DNA of 64,000 nt from contig NZ_JAPFGP010000009.1 of assembly GCF_026241155.1 (NCBI RefSeq), positions 1 through 64,000 of the forward strand. The letters run 5' to 3'. Positions 28,534 to 38,378 of this stretch are shown piece after piece. The position numbers were made by a program, and so were the translations under genes. Numbering within the stretch: position 1 is the first letter of the stretch; every line of letters begins with the position of its first letter. This stretch comes from Paucibacter sp. PLA-PC-4 (GTDB lineage: Bacteria; Pseudomonadota; Gammaproteobacteria; Burkholderiales; Burkholderiaceae_C). The notes under the pieces are model-generated. The model had not been told where the DNA came from and made no database searches. It saw nothing but the letters and a program-made list of their open reading frames with translations.

Positions 28534-30342
28534 ATGCCTGCGCCACCACCCGCCTTGCCACGCATGCCCGCAGCCGATACCGCTCCCAAAGCCTCCCCCC
28601 GCGCCCTCTCCGGCCTCTGGCCCTTTCTTGCGCCTTATCGCGGCCGCATCCTGGCTGCCCTGATCTTCCTGCTGCTCGCCGCGATGGCCACGCTGGCCTT
28701 TCCCCTGGCGCTGCGCGGTCTGATTGATCAGGGCCTGGTGGCCAGCGATCCAGGCGAGCGGCTAATGGCGCTGCGCGGGCACTTTCTGGCGCTGTTCGGC
28801 GTCGGCGCGGCCTTGGGCCTGTTCTCGGCAGCACGCTTTTATGCCGTCACCTGGCTGGGAGAGAGGGTCAGCGCCGACCTGCGCAACGCGGTCTACAGCC
28901 ATGTGCTGCACCAAAGCCCGGAGTTCTTCGAGCACACACAGACCGGCGAAGTACTGAGCCGCATCACGACCGACACCACCGTGGTGCAGACCGTCGTCGG
29001 CTCCAGCCTGTCGATGGGCTTGCGCAACAGCGTGATGGGCATCGGCGCGATGGTGATGCTGATCATCACCAACCCCTGGGTGATGACGCAGGTGCTGGGG
29101 CTGCTGATTCTGGTGGTGCTGCCAGCGGTCTATTTCGGCCGGCGCGTGCGGCGCCTGTCGCGCGCGAGCCAGGACCGCGTCGCAGACACCAGCGCGATCG
29201 CGGCCGAGGTGCTCAATGCCGTGACTGTGGTGCAGAGCTATGTGCAAGAAGGCGCCGAGACCCGACGTTTCGCCGACGCCAGCGAGGCCGCGTTCGACAC
29301 CGCCCGCAAGCGCACCCGGGTGCGATCGATGCTGGTGGCCTTCATCATCACCGCCACCTTCGGCTCGATGCTGTGGGGCCTGTACCAGGGCACCCAGGCG
29401 GTGATTGCCGGCAATATCAGCGCCGGCCATCTGGGCCAGACCGTGGTCTACGTCATCCTGCTGGTCAGCAGCGTTGCGGTGCTGGCCGAGGTCTGGGGCG
29501 ATGTCTTGCGCGCTGCTGGCGCCACCGAGCGGCTGATGGAGCTGCTGGACACCCGCTCGACCATCGCCGAACCGGCCGCGCCGCTGCCACTGCCGGCCAC
29601 CTCCGGCGGCTCCGGACTGACGCTGCGCGGCGTGCAGTTCCATTACCCCTCGCGCCCGCAGCAACAGGCCCTGGCCGATTTCGATCTGGAGCTGCGCCCC
29701 GGCGAGACCGTGGCCCTGGTCGGCCCTAGCGGCGCCGGCAAGAGCACGGTGCTGCAACTTCTGCTGCGCTTTTATCAGCCGCAAAGCGGCACGATCGCGC
29801 TGGACGGCGTGCCCATCGATCGCGTATCGCTGCAGACGCTGCGCCAGCGCATCGGCCTGGTGCCGCAGGACAGCGTGATTTTCTCGACCAATGCGCTGGA
29901 GAACATCCGATACGGCCGCCCCGAAGCCAGCGACGAGGAGGTGTTCGCGGCGGCGCGCGCCGCCTTCGCTCACGACTTCATCAGCCAGTTGCCGGAGGGC
30001 TACAACACCTTTCTGGGCGAGCGCGGCGTGCGCCTGTCCGGTGGACAGCGCCAGCGCATCAGCATCGCCCGCGCGATCCTGAAGAACCCACCGCTGCTGC
30101 TGCTCGACGAGGCCACCAGCGCGCTGGACGCCGAGAGCGAGCGCGCGGTGCAGGCGGCGCTGGAGGTCGCCATGCAGGGTCGCAGCACTCTGGTGATCGC
30201 ACACCGGCTGGCCACCGTGCAACGCGCCGACCGCATCGTCGTGATGGAGCATGGCCGCGTCGTCGAGACGGGCACCCACGCCGAACTGGTGGCCGCCGGC
30301 GGGCTGTATGCGCGGCTGGCGGCGATGCAGTTCGAAGGCTGA
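28534..30342 (+). CDS. ABC exporter, MsbA/Sav1866 type (fused permease-ATPase)
   Basis: A 602-residue half-transporter that would act as a homodimer in the inner membrane. The six-TM domain covers about residues 30-325 with the coupling region [20 protein letters not shown]. The nucleotide-binding domain has Walker [10 protein letters not shown], signature [14 protein letters not shown], Walker [13 protein letters not shown] and the His switch in IAHRL. The ATG at 28534 with AAGAGG 6 bases upstream is preferred to a TTG at 28513. It could export lipids, drugs or peptides. Its stop directly abuts the convergent DUF599 stop. Confidence 0.92.
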   Translation: MPAPPPALPRMPAADTAPKASPRALSGLWPFLAPYRGRILAALIFLLLAAMATLAFPLALRGLIDQGLVASDPGERLMALRGHFLALFGVGAALGLFSAARFYAVTWLGERVSADLRNAVYSHVLHQSPEFFEHTQTGEVLSRITTDTTVVQTVVGSSLSMGLRNSVMGIGAMVMLIITNPWVMTQVLGLLILVVLPAVYFGRRVRRLSRASQDRVADTSAIAAEVLNAVTVVQSYVQEGAETRRFADASEAAFDTARKRTRVRSMLVAFIITATFGSMLWGLYQGTQAVIAGNISAGHLGQTVVYVILLVSSVAVLAEVWGDVLRAAGATERLMELLDTRSTIAEPAAPLPLPATSGGSGLTLRGVQFHYPSRPQQQALADFDLELRPGETVALVGPSGAGKSTVLQLLLRFYQPQSGTIALDGVPIDRVSLQTLRQRIGLVPQDSVIFSTNALENIRYGRPEASDEEVFAAARAAFAHDFISQLPEGYNTFLGERGVRLSGGQRQRISIARAILKNPPLLLLDEATSALDAESERAVQAALEVAMQGRSTLVIAHRLATVQRADRIVVMEHGRVVETGTHAELVAAGGLYARLAAMQFEG

Positions 30343-31068
30343 TCAGCCCTCCCCGCTGCCGTCCCCCTGCAACACCTTCAGCACCTCGGAGCGGAACTCA
30401 CGCTGGTAGAGGATGTAGATCACGCCGACGGTGCCGCCGATGAAGGCCCAGGGCGAGAAGAACCAGGCAATTGCGGCAAAGGCCAGGTAGTAGGCGCGCA
30501 GGCCGTCGTTGAAGGTCTCGGCCGCCAGGCCGACGACGCGGCCGGCGCGGTCGGCGAAGGCCTCGCGCGACAGACCGCCGCTCTCGAACAGCTTGTGGTC
30601 CGGGGCCGAGGCCACCAGCAGCGCGCCGAAGGTGTACTGGCGCATGCTCCAGGTGAAGCGGAAGAAGGCATAGACAAAGATGCCGGCCAGCAGCACCAGC
30701 TTCAGATCGAAGACCAGGGTCGAGGTGCGGGCCGCGAACGGGATCTCGCGCACCAGCTCGCTGGCCTGGTCGCTGGCGCCCAGCACGGCCAGCAGGCCGC
30801 CGATGATCAGGATGGTGGTGGAAGCGAAGAAGGAGGGGCTCGTGGACAAGCTTTGCACGACAACCCCGTCGATCACTCGCACCTCGCGGTAGGTGACCTG
30901 CAGCATCCAGAGCCGGCGCTCCCGGTTGGTCGCGGCCAGCACCGAGCCCTTGCTGACCGCCTGGTGCTTGGCGAACTGGGCATACCCGACCCAGCCGCCA
31001 AAGAACAAGACAAGCGCCAGCCAGTCGATGGCGGGCAGAAAGGTCAGCACGGTCCACAGTTTTTCCAT
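30343..31068 (-). CDS. DUF599 family membrane protein
   Basis: A 241-residue protein with about four TM segments (around residues 15-35, 80-98, 118-140 and 195-225) and family-like segments RERRLWMLQVTYREVRVIDGV and AAETFNDGLRAYYLAFAAIAWFFSPW. The function of DUF599 proteins is not known. A TAGACT hexamer 7 bases upstream of the ATG suggests a leaderless transcript. It is followed, stop to stop with no spacer, by the convergent ABC exporter gene. Confidence 0.85.
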   Translation of the reverse strand: MEKLWTVLTFLPAIDWLALVLFFGGWVGYAQFAKHQAVSKGSVLAATNRERRLWMLQVTYREVRVIDGVVVQSLSTSPSFFASTTILIIGGLLAVLGASDQASELVREIPFAARTSTLVFDLKLVLLAGIFVYAFFRFTWSMRQYTFGALLVASAPDHKLFESGGLSREAFADRAGRVVGLAAETFNDGLRAYYLAFAAIAWFFSPWAFIGGTVGVIYILYQREFRSEVLKVLQGDGSGEG

Positions 31069-31075
31069 GGCCGTG

Positions 31076-31081
31076 AGTCTA
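31076..31081 (-). promoter_or_regulatory. Candidate -10 element of the DUF599 gene
   Basis: TAGACT on the minus strand lies 7 bases before the ATG. It sits in the 20-base gap behind the pirin gene stop, so read-through from the pirin gene is also possible. Confidence 0.35.
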
Positions 31082-31088
31082 TCCAGTC

Positions 31089-31811
31089 TCAGGGGGCGAG
31101 ATCGAAGACGAGAACCTCTGCGTCGCTACCCTGGTCCAAGACCAAGCGCTCGGTCCCGGCCAGCTTCAGCGCGTCGCCGCCGGCCAGGGTTTGGCCGTTG
31201 ACGAGCAAGCTGCCGCGCACCAGGTGCACATAGGCCAGACGCCCGGGCGCCAGCGTCAGCTCGGCCGATTCATCACCGTTGAACAGGCCGGCATAGAGCC
31301 TGGCGTCGGCGTGGATGGACACCGAGCCCTCGGCACCGTCGTTCGAGGCCACCAAGCGCAGGCGGCCGCGCTTGTCCTCGGCCGGGAAATGCAGCTGCTG
31401 GTAGCTTGGCGCCACACCACGCTGGTCGGGCATGATCCAGATCTGCAGGAAGTGGGTCTGCCTGCCCTGCGCGTTGTTGAACTCGCTGTGCATCACGCCG
31501 GTGCCGGCACTCATGCGCTGCACGTCGCCGGGCTTGATGACGCCCGCATGAGCGCCGCCCTTCTCGCCGTTGCCCATGCTGTCCTTGTGGGCCAGTTCGC
31601 CGTCCAGCACATAGCTGATGATCTCCATATCGCGATGACCGTGGGTGCCGAAGCCGGTGCCCGGGGCGATGCGGTCCTCATTGATCACGCGCAGCGCGCC
31701 AAAACCCATGCGCTCGGGGTTGTAGTAGTCGGCGAAGGAGAAACTGTGAAAGGACTTCAGCCAGCCATGATCGGCATAACCGCGGTCAGAGGATTTGATC
31801 AGTTCAAGCAT
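31089..31811 (-). CDS. Pirin family bicupin protein (YhaK-like)
   Basis: A 240-residue bicupin protein. The N-terminal cupin has the pirin metal-site pattern FGTHGHRDMEIISYVLDGELAHKDS and later GDVQRMSAGTGVMHSEFN. Some relatives show quercetin 2,3-dioxygenase activity or respond to reactive chlorine; the activity here is not proven. It is divergently arranged with a LysR regulator gene, a pairing in which the regulator commonly controls the pirin gene. The intergenic region carries a direct repeat (see findings). Confidence 0.9.
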   Translation of the reverse strand: MLELIKSSDRGYADHGWLKSFHSFSFADYYNPERMGFGALRVINEDRIAPGTGFGTHGHRDMEIISYVLDGELAHKDSMGNGEKGGAHAGVIKPGDVQRMSAGTGVMHSEFNNAQGRQTHFLQIWIMPDQRGVAPSYQQLHFPAEDKRGRLRLVASNDGAEGSVSIHADARLYAGLFNGDESAELTLAPGRLAYVHLVRGSLLVNGQTLAGGDALKLAGTERLVLDQGSDAEVLVFDLAP

Positions 31812-31945
31812 CGTGAGCTCCTGTTTGTTGAGCGCCTCGTCGGCGCCATGGATCCAATGTAGGAGCCGCGACCTTCAATAAAGCCCCCTCTCCGATGAAG
31901 TCAACATTCAAATAAGATGAAGTCCCACGCCTTTGCCCTCTGCAC

Positions 31946-32938
31946 ATGCACGCCAACCACGACAAACGCCGCGTCCTGACCCCGGAGGCCTTGACGATGA
32001 TGGACACCATCGCCCGCACCGGCAGCTTTGCTGCCGCCGCGCGGGCCATGGGCAAGGTGCCCTCGGCGCTGACCTATAGCGTTCGCCAGTTGGAGGAGGC
32101 GCTGGACGTGCTGCTGTTCGACCGCCGCTCACGCCAGGCCGAGCTGACCGCCGCCGGCCAGGAACTCCTGGTCGAGGGCCGGCGCCTGCTGCAGGAGATG
32201 GACGCGGTGGCCAACCGGGTGCGGCGCGTCGCCACCGGCTGGGAGAGCGAGCTGACCATTGCGATCGACGATGCGGTGGCGCGGCGCGCCCTGTTCGATC
32301 TGATGGAGGCCTTCTACCAGCTGCCTGTCGATGACACGCCCGATGCGGATGGCGCGATCGCCAAAGGGCCGCCGACCCGGCTGAAGTTGCGCGTGGAGGT
32401 GCTGTCCGGCACCTGGGAGGCCCTGCTCTCGGGCCAGGCCGATCTGGCCATAGGCACCTCGGCCCAGCCGCCGGGCAGCTCGGTGTTCTGCGAGCTGCTG
32501 GGCGATATGGAGATGGTGTTCTGCGTGGCCCCGCATCACCCTCTGGCCCGTCACGACGGCCCGCTGTCGGCCGCCACGATCTCGCAGCACCGCATCATTG
32601 CGGTGGCCGACAGCGCTCGGAGCCTGGCGCCGATGACGGTGGGCGTGATGCCAGGTCAGGAGGTGCTGACTGTGCCCTCGATGGCCACCAAGCTGGAGGG
32701 CTTGATGCGCGGTCTGGGCTGCGGCTCGCTGCCGGTGTCCATGGTGCGGCGCCACGTCGAGGCCGGCCGCCTGCTGCAGCTACCGACCTTCCAGGAAAAA
32801 CGCGTCTTCCCGATGCACTACGCCTGGCGCAACACCGGCCAGCCGCCCGCCAAGGCCCTGTCCTGGTGGCTGGGCCAGTTGCAGAGCGCGGCGACGCGGC
32901 GTTCGCTCCTGGAGCAGCATGAGGGGCTGCTGCTCTGA
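31946..32938 (+). CDS. LysR family transcriptional regulator, divergent from the pirin gene
   Basis: A 330-residue LTTR. The N-terminal winged helix-turn-helix is seen in [22 protein letters not shown] followed by [23 protein letters not shown]. The effector domain covers about residues 100-310 with [13 protein letters not shown] and [12 protein letters not shown]. It contains a Pro/Asp-rich insertion around residues 130-145 ([17 protein letters not shown]). Predicted to control the divergent pirin gene. Its stop overlaps the gluQRS start (TGATG). Confidence 0.92.
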   Translation: MHANHDKRRVLTPEALTMMDTIARTGSFAAAARAMGKVPSALTYSVRQLEEALDVLLFDRRSRQAELTAAGQELLVEGRRLLQEMDAVANRVRRVATGWESELTIAIDDAVARRALFDLMEAFYQLPVDDTPDADGAIAKGPPTRLKLRVEVLSGTWEALLSGQADLAIGTSAQPPGSSVFCELLGDMEMVFCVAPHHPLARHDGPLSAATISQHRIIAVADSARSLAPMTVGVMPGQEVLTVPSMATKLEGLMRGLGCGSLPVSMVRRHVEAGRLLQLPTFQEKRVFPMHYAWRNTGQPPAKALSWWLGQLQSAATRRSLLEQHEGLLL

Positions 32939-33816
32939 TGGCTGTCGACCATCGCGGCCCTTACGTCGGTCGGTTCGCACCCTCGCCCACCGGAGCGCTG
33001 CATGCCGGCTCGCTGGTCGCGGCGCTGGCCAGCTGGCTCGATGCGCGCGCCCACGGTGGGCGCTGGCTGCTGCGCATCGAGGATGTCGACACGCCGCGCT
33101 GCCAGCCGGGTGCCGACCAACTGATCCTGTCCCAACTCGCCGCCTTGGGCCTGCTGCCCGATGCACCGCCCGTCTGGCAGTCGCAGCGCAGCGCGATGTA
33201 TGCGGCCGCGCTGCAGCGCCTGATCGAAGCCGGCCAGGCCTACCCCTGCGCCTGCTCGCGCCGCGATGTCGCGGCCGCCGCCGGCCCGCAGCCCCGCCAC
33301 GCCGAGCTGGTCTATCCGGGTACCTGCCGCCCCGCCAGGGGCGGACTGCATGGTAGATCGGCGCGAGCCTGGCGAGCGTTGACCGAGGGCGCGGGTCGCA
33401 TCGAATGGCAGGACCGGCGCCTCGGCGCCCAGACCCAGCAGCTGGAGACCGAGGTCGGCGACTTCGTGCTCAAACGCGCCGACGGGCTCTGGGCCTATCA
33501 GCTGGCCGTTGTCGTTGATGATGCCGACCAAGGCGTCAGCGATGTGGTGCGCGGCGAGGATCTGGCCGACAACACGCCGCGCCAGCGCTGGCTGCAGCGA
33601 CTCCTGGGCCTGCCAACGCCGCGCTATCTCCACACCCCGCTGGTGCTGGGTGCCAACGGCGAGAAGCTGTCCAAGCAGAGCGGCGCCGCCGCGCTGGACC
33701 TGAGCGATCCCCTCGCCGCGCTGCGCGAGGCGGCCGCCCATCTGGGTCTGAGGCTGCGCGCCGGCACGCCGGCCGATGCCCTGGCCGAAGCCGTGTTGCT
33801 CTGGCGCGATTTATGA
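32938..33816 (+). CDS. gluQRS: Glutamyl-Q tRNA(Asp) synthetase
   Basis: A 292-residue truncated glutamyl-tRNA synthetase paralogue that glutamylates the queuosine base of tRNA(Asp). The class I motifs are [14 protein letters not shown] (HIGH region) and KLSKQ (KMSKS equivalent), with a zinc-site pattern CACSRRDV...YPGTC. It lacks the anticodon-binding domain of GltX, as expected for this family. It is functionally linked to queG at 2828-3958, since both act on queuosine in tRNA. The ATG overlaps the LysR stop codon. Confidence 0.95.
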   Translation: MAVDHRGPYVGRFAPSPTGALHAGSLVAALASWLDARAHGGRWLLRIEDVDTPRCQPGADQLILSQLAALGLLPDAPPVWQSQRSAMYAAALQRLIEAGQAYPCACSRRDVAAAAGPQPRHAELVYPGTCRPARGGLHGRSARAWRALTEGAGRIEWQDRRLGAQTQQLETEVGDFVLKRADGLWAYQLAVVVDDADQGVSDVVRGEDLADNTPRQRWLQRLLGLPTPRYLHTPLVLGANGEKLSKQSGAAALDLSDPLAALREAAAHLGLRLRAGTPADALAEAVLLWRDL

Positions 33817-33845
33817 TGCCGGCCATTCCAATTCAAGGATCCATC

Positions 33846-34568
33846 ATGATCACCACCGCCAGCGGCTTGCAGTTCGAAGACACCGTCGAAGGCAGCGGCC
33901 CCGTCGCCAAGTCAGACCAAGAAGTCACCGTCCACTACACCGGGTGGCTCTACAAGGACGGCCAAAAGGGCAGCAAGTTCGATTCGAGCAAGGACCGCAA
34001 TGACCCCTTCCAGTTCGATCTGGACGCCGGTATGGTCATACGCGGCTGGGACGAGGGCGTGCAAGGTATGAAGGTCGGTGGCAGCCGCACGCTGATCATC
34101 CCGCCCGAGCTGGGCTATGGCGCCCAGGGCGCCGGCGGCGTGATCCCGCCGAACGCTACGCTGCTGTTCGAGGTGGAGTTGCTGGGCGTGGCCGGCGGCG
34201 AGGAGCCGGTCGAGCTGACCCTGCAGACCACCGCCAGCGGCCTGCAGTACGAGGACGTGGTGGTGGGCGACGGTGCCGAGGCCAAGAGCGGCGCCAACGT
34301 CACCGTGCACTACACCGGCTGGCTCTACAAGAACGGCAACAAGGGCAAAAAGTTCGACTCCAGCAAGGACCGCCGTGACCCCTTCAAGTTCAAGCTCGAC
34401 GCCGGCATGGTGATACGCGGCTGGGACGAAGGCGTGCAAGGCATGAAGATCGGCGGCACCCGCGTGCTGATCATCCCCTCGGAGCTCGGCTACGGCCCGC
34501 GCGGCGCCGGCGGCGTGATCCCGCCGAACGCCACGCTGATGTTCGAGGTCGAGCTGCTGGGGGTCTAA
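33846..34568 (+). CDS. Tandem FKBP-type peptidyl-prolyl isomerase
   Basis: A 240-residue protein made of two nearly identical FKBP domains. Domain 1 covers about residues 1-115 and domain 2 about 126-240, joined by GVAGGEEPVELTLQT. Each copy has VTVHYTGWLYK, KFDSSKDR, MVIRGWDEGVQGMK and LGYG..GAGGVIPPNATL..EVELLGV, so both active sites look intact. No signal peptide is present, so it is probably cytoplasmic. AAGGA lies 6 bases before the ATG at 33846. Single-domain versions are the usual form, so this is an internal duplication. Confidence 0.93.
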   Translation: MITTASGLQFEDTVEGSGPVAKSDQEVTVHYTGWLYKDGQKGSKFDSSKDRNDPFQFDLDAGMVIRGWDEGVQGMKVGGSRTLIIPPELGYGAQGAGGVIPPNATLLFEVELLGVAGGEEPVELTLQTTASGLQYEDVVVGDGAEAKSGANVTVHYTGWLYKNGNKGKKFDSSKDRRDPFKFKLDAGMVIRGWDEGVQGMKIGGTRVLIIPSELGYGPRGAGGVIPPNATLMFEVELLGV

Positions 34569-34849
34569 AGCCGTAGTGCGGTGGCGGCCGCAATGCCGCC
34601 CAATCGAAAGACTGCCCCAGGCGCCCGCCTTGGCTCACCCGCCACTGGCAAGTGGTGGCAGCAGAGCCTTTGCGCTCGAATCGGGGCATTCCGTGTCTAT
34701 GAGGCTTTGTTCAAGTTTTAGGAAACTTTGAGGCTGGGCCGCGCCACGGTCCTGATGATGGCGGCACCGCTGATCCGACAGCGCGATCAGCGGCGCTGAG
34801 CCGGCGGTCCAAACCGGCAAGCGCCAACCACCCTCATCAGGAGCCTTTC
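34569..34849 (+). other. Intergenic region with hairpins upstream of the PEP-CTERM gene
   Basis: This 281-base spacer holds no supported gene. It contains a possible terminator-like stem for the FKBP gene (GGCGGC/GCCGCC, 34583-34600, without a T tract), and a 9-bp inverted repeat CCGCTGATC / GATCAGCGG (34768-34793) in the presumed leader of the PEP-CTERM gene. Its central part is more AT-rich than the neighbouring genes. Confidence 0.4.
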
Positions 34850-35476
34850 ATGAACCCTACTTTGCGTCGAGCCATCCCCCTCGTTGCCGCTCTCTTCGCC
34901 ACCGCCATGTCGGGCCAGGCCTCGGCCGCGCTCGTCACGATGACAGGTCAAGCCCTCAGTTTCGTGGGCGTCGGGCCGGCAGCAGGCACGCCCGTGTCCG
35001 CCACTTTCGACCTCGATTTCGACGGCGAGGCCAACGTGTTCGTGCGCCGGGACGCGGTGCGCTCGTTCTCGGTCCAGTTCTTCGACATCAACTTCACCAG
35101 CAACGACCTCACGAACTGGGATTTCGTGATGTTCACCAACGCTTCTGGCCAGGTAGGCGGGTTGCAGTTTCTGGCGAGCTTCGGCGGCGCCACGCCTGAC
35201 GACCTCGGCGTCTCGGTGGATCTGCGGGCGGACCAGTGGTGGACGTCCTACAACGGGATTTGCGACAACAACGCAGGTCTCAGGGGGCCTTGCGCCATCG
35301 ACCAGACGGGGGCGTTCAGCTCGTATGGCAATTTCCAATGGGGCAGTGCTGCGTTCACCGTGACGCCGCAGGCCGAGGCCGTGTCCGAGCCGGCCTCGCT
35401 GGCGCTGGTCGGCGTCGGGCTTCTAGGGGCGATCGCGCTGTCTCGCCGCTCCGGCAAGTCCGGCCGCAAGTTCTGA
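34850..35476 (+). CDS. PEP-CTERM sorting-domain exoprotein
   Basis: A 208-residue exported protein. It has an N-terminal signal peptide (to about ASAA), a beta-rich body with FDLDFDGEANVFVRRDAVRSF and one Cys pair, and a C-terminal PEP-CTERM sorting signal: SEPASLALVGVGLLGAIAL then the basic SRRSGKSGRK. Such proteins are processed by exosortase and retained at or released from the envelope, often with exopolysaccharide. No exosortase gene is in the window. A CAGGAG sequence precedes the ATG. The motif is SEP rather than the strict PEP, a tolerated variant. Confidence 0.88.
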   Translation: MNPTLRRAIPLVAALFATAMSGQASAALVTMTGQALSFVGVGPAAGTPVSATFDLDFDGEANVFVRRDAVRSFSVQFFDINFTSNDLTNWDFVMFTNASGQVGGLQFLASFGGATPDDLGVSVDLRADQWWTSYNGICDNNAGLRGPCAIDQTGAFSSYGNFQWGSAAFTVTPQAEAVSEPASLALVGVGLLGAIALSRRSGKSGRKF

Positions 35477-35527
35477 GATAAAACGCAAACGCAGGAAACG
35501 GTGCCAGCGGCGATGACGCTACGGCGC

Positions 35528-38038
35528 CTAGCCGACGATCAGCGCCTGCGCCGCCTCGTCATCCAGCATCCGCCCCTGATCTACCAGCGCCTGCGCGCGC
35601 CCCGAGCCCAGCGCCGCGCTCACTGCATTCAACACCTGCCCCAGTCCGATTTCCTCCGCGGGCTCAAACGCCATGTTGCGAGACTCGTAGCCCTGGCGCG
35701 CATAGCCGAGCAATTGCGCCGCGGCGACGAAGCGTTGCTCGGCCGCCGCCAGCGCGCCGAACTGGATCGCCAGCGTCGGCGTGGCAAAGCGCCGCGCGGC
35801 AGCGAACATGCGCGGCAGCAGGGCCCGTGCCTCAGGGAGTCGGCCCAGCACCACCAGCGCATTGAACAACGCGCCAAGCACCCACGGCAGGTTGCCGTTG
35901 CGGCCGCTGCCGTCGGCATCCAGGCGCGCCAGCAGGGCCAGTCCGCGCTCGGCCGCTTCGGCATGCCGGTGGAGGTCGGTCAGGGCGCTGGCGATGTTGG
36001 ACTCGGTCACGTCTACCATGTCGCGGTCGCCAAGTTCGCGCGCCAGTACAAGTTCGGCCTCGCGGCCCGCCAACACCGCCACAGCATCACCGCGAACCGT
36101 CGCGGCTCGAATCAGGGCGCCCAGCACGCCCAGGCGCTGGCGCGGCGCCAGGTCGGGCATGGCGTCCGCCAAGGCCTCCAGTTCGGCGCACGCCTCGTCC
36201 AGCTCGGGGCCGGCTACCTGGATGCTGCGTACCCAGGTCAAGGTGGCACGAAGCGACTGCTGCGGCTGCCCCAGGGGCCGCCACAGCGCCATCGCGCGCC
36301 GCCCGGCGACGTGCGCGTTAACGTCGCGTCGGATCGCGCCGATGCGCGTGCGCTCCGTCCACCACTCGGCTTGCACCAACGCCGGCAGAGCCGCGCCCGC
36401 GGGCTGGCTCATCAGTCCTTCGAGCGCCAACAGCCAATTGCCCGACTCGTACCGCCACACGCTGAAGGTCGTGGCGGGCGTGACCTTGGCGGTCAATTGC
36501 GCGGCCATGGCGAGGTCGTGCTCACGTGCCCACGCGATGGCGTCGCGAGCGTTCTCCATCTCGGCCAGGCACAGCGCCCCCGTTTCGGCATTGCCCACTG
36601 TGTGGCTGGAGAAGAGGGCAAGAGCGGATGCGGCGTGGCGCTGCCGGGCGCCATCCAGTTCGCCCTGCTCCACCAGGTGCTCCAGCGCGAAGGCGCGCAT
36701 CGATTCGAGCAAACGGTAGCGCGGCGGGTCCTGCGGGCCGACCACGAGCAGCGAGCGGTCGGCCAGCGAGGCCAAGCCGTCTATGACGTCCCAGCGCGCC
36801 GCAGGCTCGTCCGTCATCTGCGCGACCGCCAGGTCTAGCGTGAAGCCGCCGGCGAATACTCCCAAAGCGCGGAACAGCCGCTGCTCGGTGAGGCTGAGAA
36901 GCTGGTAGCTCCACTCCAGCGCGCTGTACAGCGTACGATGGCGCGTGGACGCGTCCCGGTGGCCGCGAGTGAGAAGCGCAAAGCGCTCGGCCAGCGCGTC
37001 GTGCACGCCGCGCAGGCCCAGAAGTGGCACGCGTGCCGCCGCCATCTCCAGCGCTAGCGGCAGACCGTCGAGCTGCGTGCAGACTGCGCGCAGCAGCGGT
37101 AGCGCGGCCGGCACCACCGCGAAGCGGTGATCGGCGGCCACGATACGCTCCACCAGCAAGGCCAACGCACCGTTCGCGGCCGCGGCCTCCAGGCTCTCCT
37201 GCGGTCCCGGCAGGGCCAGGGGCGCCAGGCGAAGGACACGCTCGCCAGCCACCGCAAGCGGAACCTGGCTCGTCACTAGCAACTGCGTGCCTGCCAGCGG
37301 GCGCAGCAGCGTTGCCAGCGCCGCACTGGCCTGGATAAGATGTTCCGCGTTGTCCAGCACGAGGAGCAGGGCCTCGCCGCGCAAAGCGGCTAGCAGCTGC
37401 GCGGGTGCGTCGACATCGCAGCCGGTCAGCTGCAACTCCAGCGCCCGGGCCAACGCGCCGGTCATCTGGCTTCCATCGGCCAAAGCGGCCAGGTCTACCC
37501 AAACGCACCGACCTGGCCAGCGCGCCGCTGCGGCGCGCGCCAGCATTGTCTTGCCCACGCCAGATGGCCCCACCAGAGTAACGCTGCCGCTGGCCAGTGC
37601 CTCCTCCAGGCACCTGAGGTCCTCATCACGACCAATCAAGGAATGCGGCGCGGCGCGCGGCGCGGCGGGCGGGGCCGCCGCGGCGGATGACGGCGCCGCA
37701 TCGGCCGCACCCACATCCGCCGTAAAGCGGTAGCCGCGCCCGGGCACCGTGGCGATTGCGTCGCCCCCGAGGATCTTGCGCAGGTTGCTGACCTGCATCT
37801 GCAGGTTCGCCTCCTCCACCACCAGGCCGGGCCAAACACGCTCGAGCAACTCGTTCTTCGTCAGCAACCGGTCAGGCCGCTCAGTCAGTGCCACCAGCAG
37901 ATCGAAAGCCCGCCGGCCCAGCGCTGCAGGCCGGCCGTCCACCAGCAGGCGGCGCTCGGCAGCTTGCAGCTCGAAGCGCTGCGCCGGGCCAAAGCGCAGC
38001 GCAGAGGCGATAGACGGAGGGGGCTCGGTTTTGGACAA
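35528..38038 (-). CDS. Large winged-helix / P-loop ATPase transcriptional regulator
   Basis: An 836-residue regulator. Residues about 12-108 form an OmpR-type winged helix (LTKNELLERVWPGLVVEEANLQMQVSNLRKIL, then PGRGYRF). After an Ala/Pro linker a P-loop NTPase domain of the STAND/AfsR kind begins with LIGRDEDL; it has Walker A GPSGVGKT (157-164) and Walker B LLLVLDNAEH (about 225-234). The C-terminal 400 residues are helical, TPR-like and Ala-rich. Such proteins integrate a signal through NTP-driven assembly. The target is unknown; neighbours are the PEP-CTERM gene and LysE exporter. Confidence 0.88.
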   Translation of the reverse strand: MSKTEPPPSIASALRFGPAQRFELQAAERRLLVDGRPAALGRRAFDLLVALTERPDRLLTKNELLERVWPGLVVEEANLQMQVSNLRKILGGDAIATVPGRGYRFTADVGAADAAPSSAAAAPPAAPRAAPHSLIGRDEDLRCLEEALASGSVTLVGPSGVGKTMLARAAAARWPGRCVWVDLAALADGSQMTGALARALELQLTGCDVDAPAQLLAALRGEALLLVLDNAEHLIQASAALATLLRPLAGTQLLVTSQVPLAVAGERVLRLAPLALPGPQESLEAAAANGALALLVERIVAADHRFAVVPAALPLLRAVCTQLDGLPLALEMAAARVPLLGLRGVHDALAERFALLTRGHRDASTRHRTLYSALEWSYQLLSLTEQRLFRALGVFAGGFTLDLAVAQMTDEPAARWDVIDGLASLADRSLLVVGPQDPPRYRLLESMRAFALEHLVEQGELDGARQRHAASALALFSSHTVGNAETGALCLAEMENARDAIAWAREHDLAMAAQLTAKVTPATTFSVWRYESGNWLLALEGLMSQPAGAALPALVQAEWWTERTRIGAIRRDVNAHVAGRRAMALWRPLGQPQQSLRATLTWVRSIQVAGPELDEACAELEALADAMPDLAPRQRLGVLGALIRAATVRGDAVAVLAGREAELVLARELGDRDMVDVTESNIASALTDLHRHAEAAERGLALLARLDADGSGRNGNLPWVLGALFNALVVLGRLPEARALLPRMFAAARRFATPTLAIQFGALAAAEQRFVAAAQLLGYARQGYESRNMAFEPAEEIGLGQVLNAVSAALGSGRAQALVDQGRMLDDEAAQALIVG

Positions 38039-38378
38039 AGGAGGGTCTCGAGGGCGGCGGGGGCCAAGGCGTCAGAAGCCGCGCGCGGGCTGTAGCTTAA
38101 CCGCACGGCGGCAGCCCCCGTACACCGGGACTGCACTGCAACAGCTCAGCGTGAAGAACCCGTCAACAGCCTTCGGTCATCGAGGCCGACGCGTAAGCAC
38201 CGGGCCGCCGGCGCAGCGCAGGCATTGGCCGAGGAACGCTTGTGGCGGGCGCAGCGGGGACCATCGGCACGCTAGGGTCGCGGCGGCACGGCTTTTGGGA
38301 CAGTTTTAGGGCCGATTGGGGACGGCAAGGCAGTCGGGGCGTGACAGTCACCGCTCCAACAACTCCCGGAAGCTCCCC
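38039..38378. other. Intergenic region between regulator and LysE exporter genes
   Basis: This 340-base divergent spacer between the large regulator and the LysE-type gene shows no supported coding frame, RNA or clear terminator. It should contain promoters for both genes, but no convincing -35/-10 pair was recognised. Confidence 0.4.

Noticed and set aside
35501-36838. Plus-strand frame of 445 codons opposite the large regulator
   Set aside because: Composition-driven antisense frame (Arg/Gln/His); the minus strand carries a P-loop ATPase with consistent domains.
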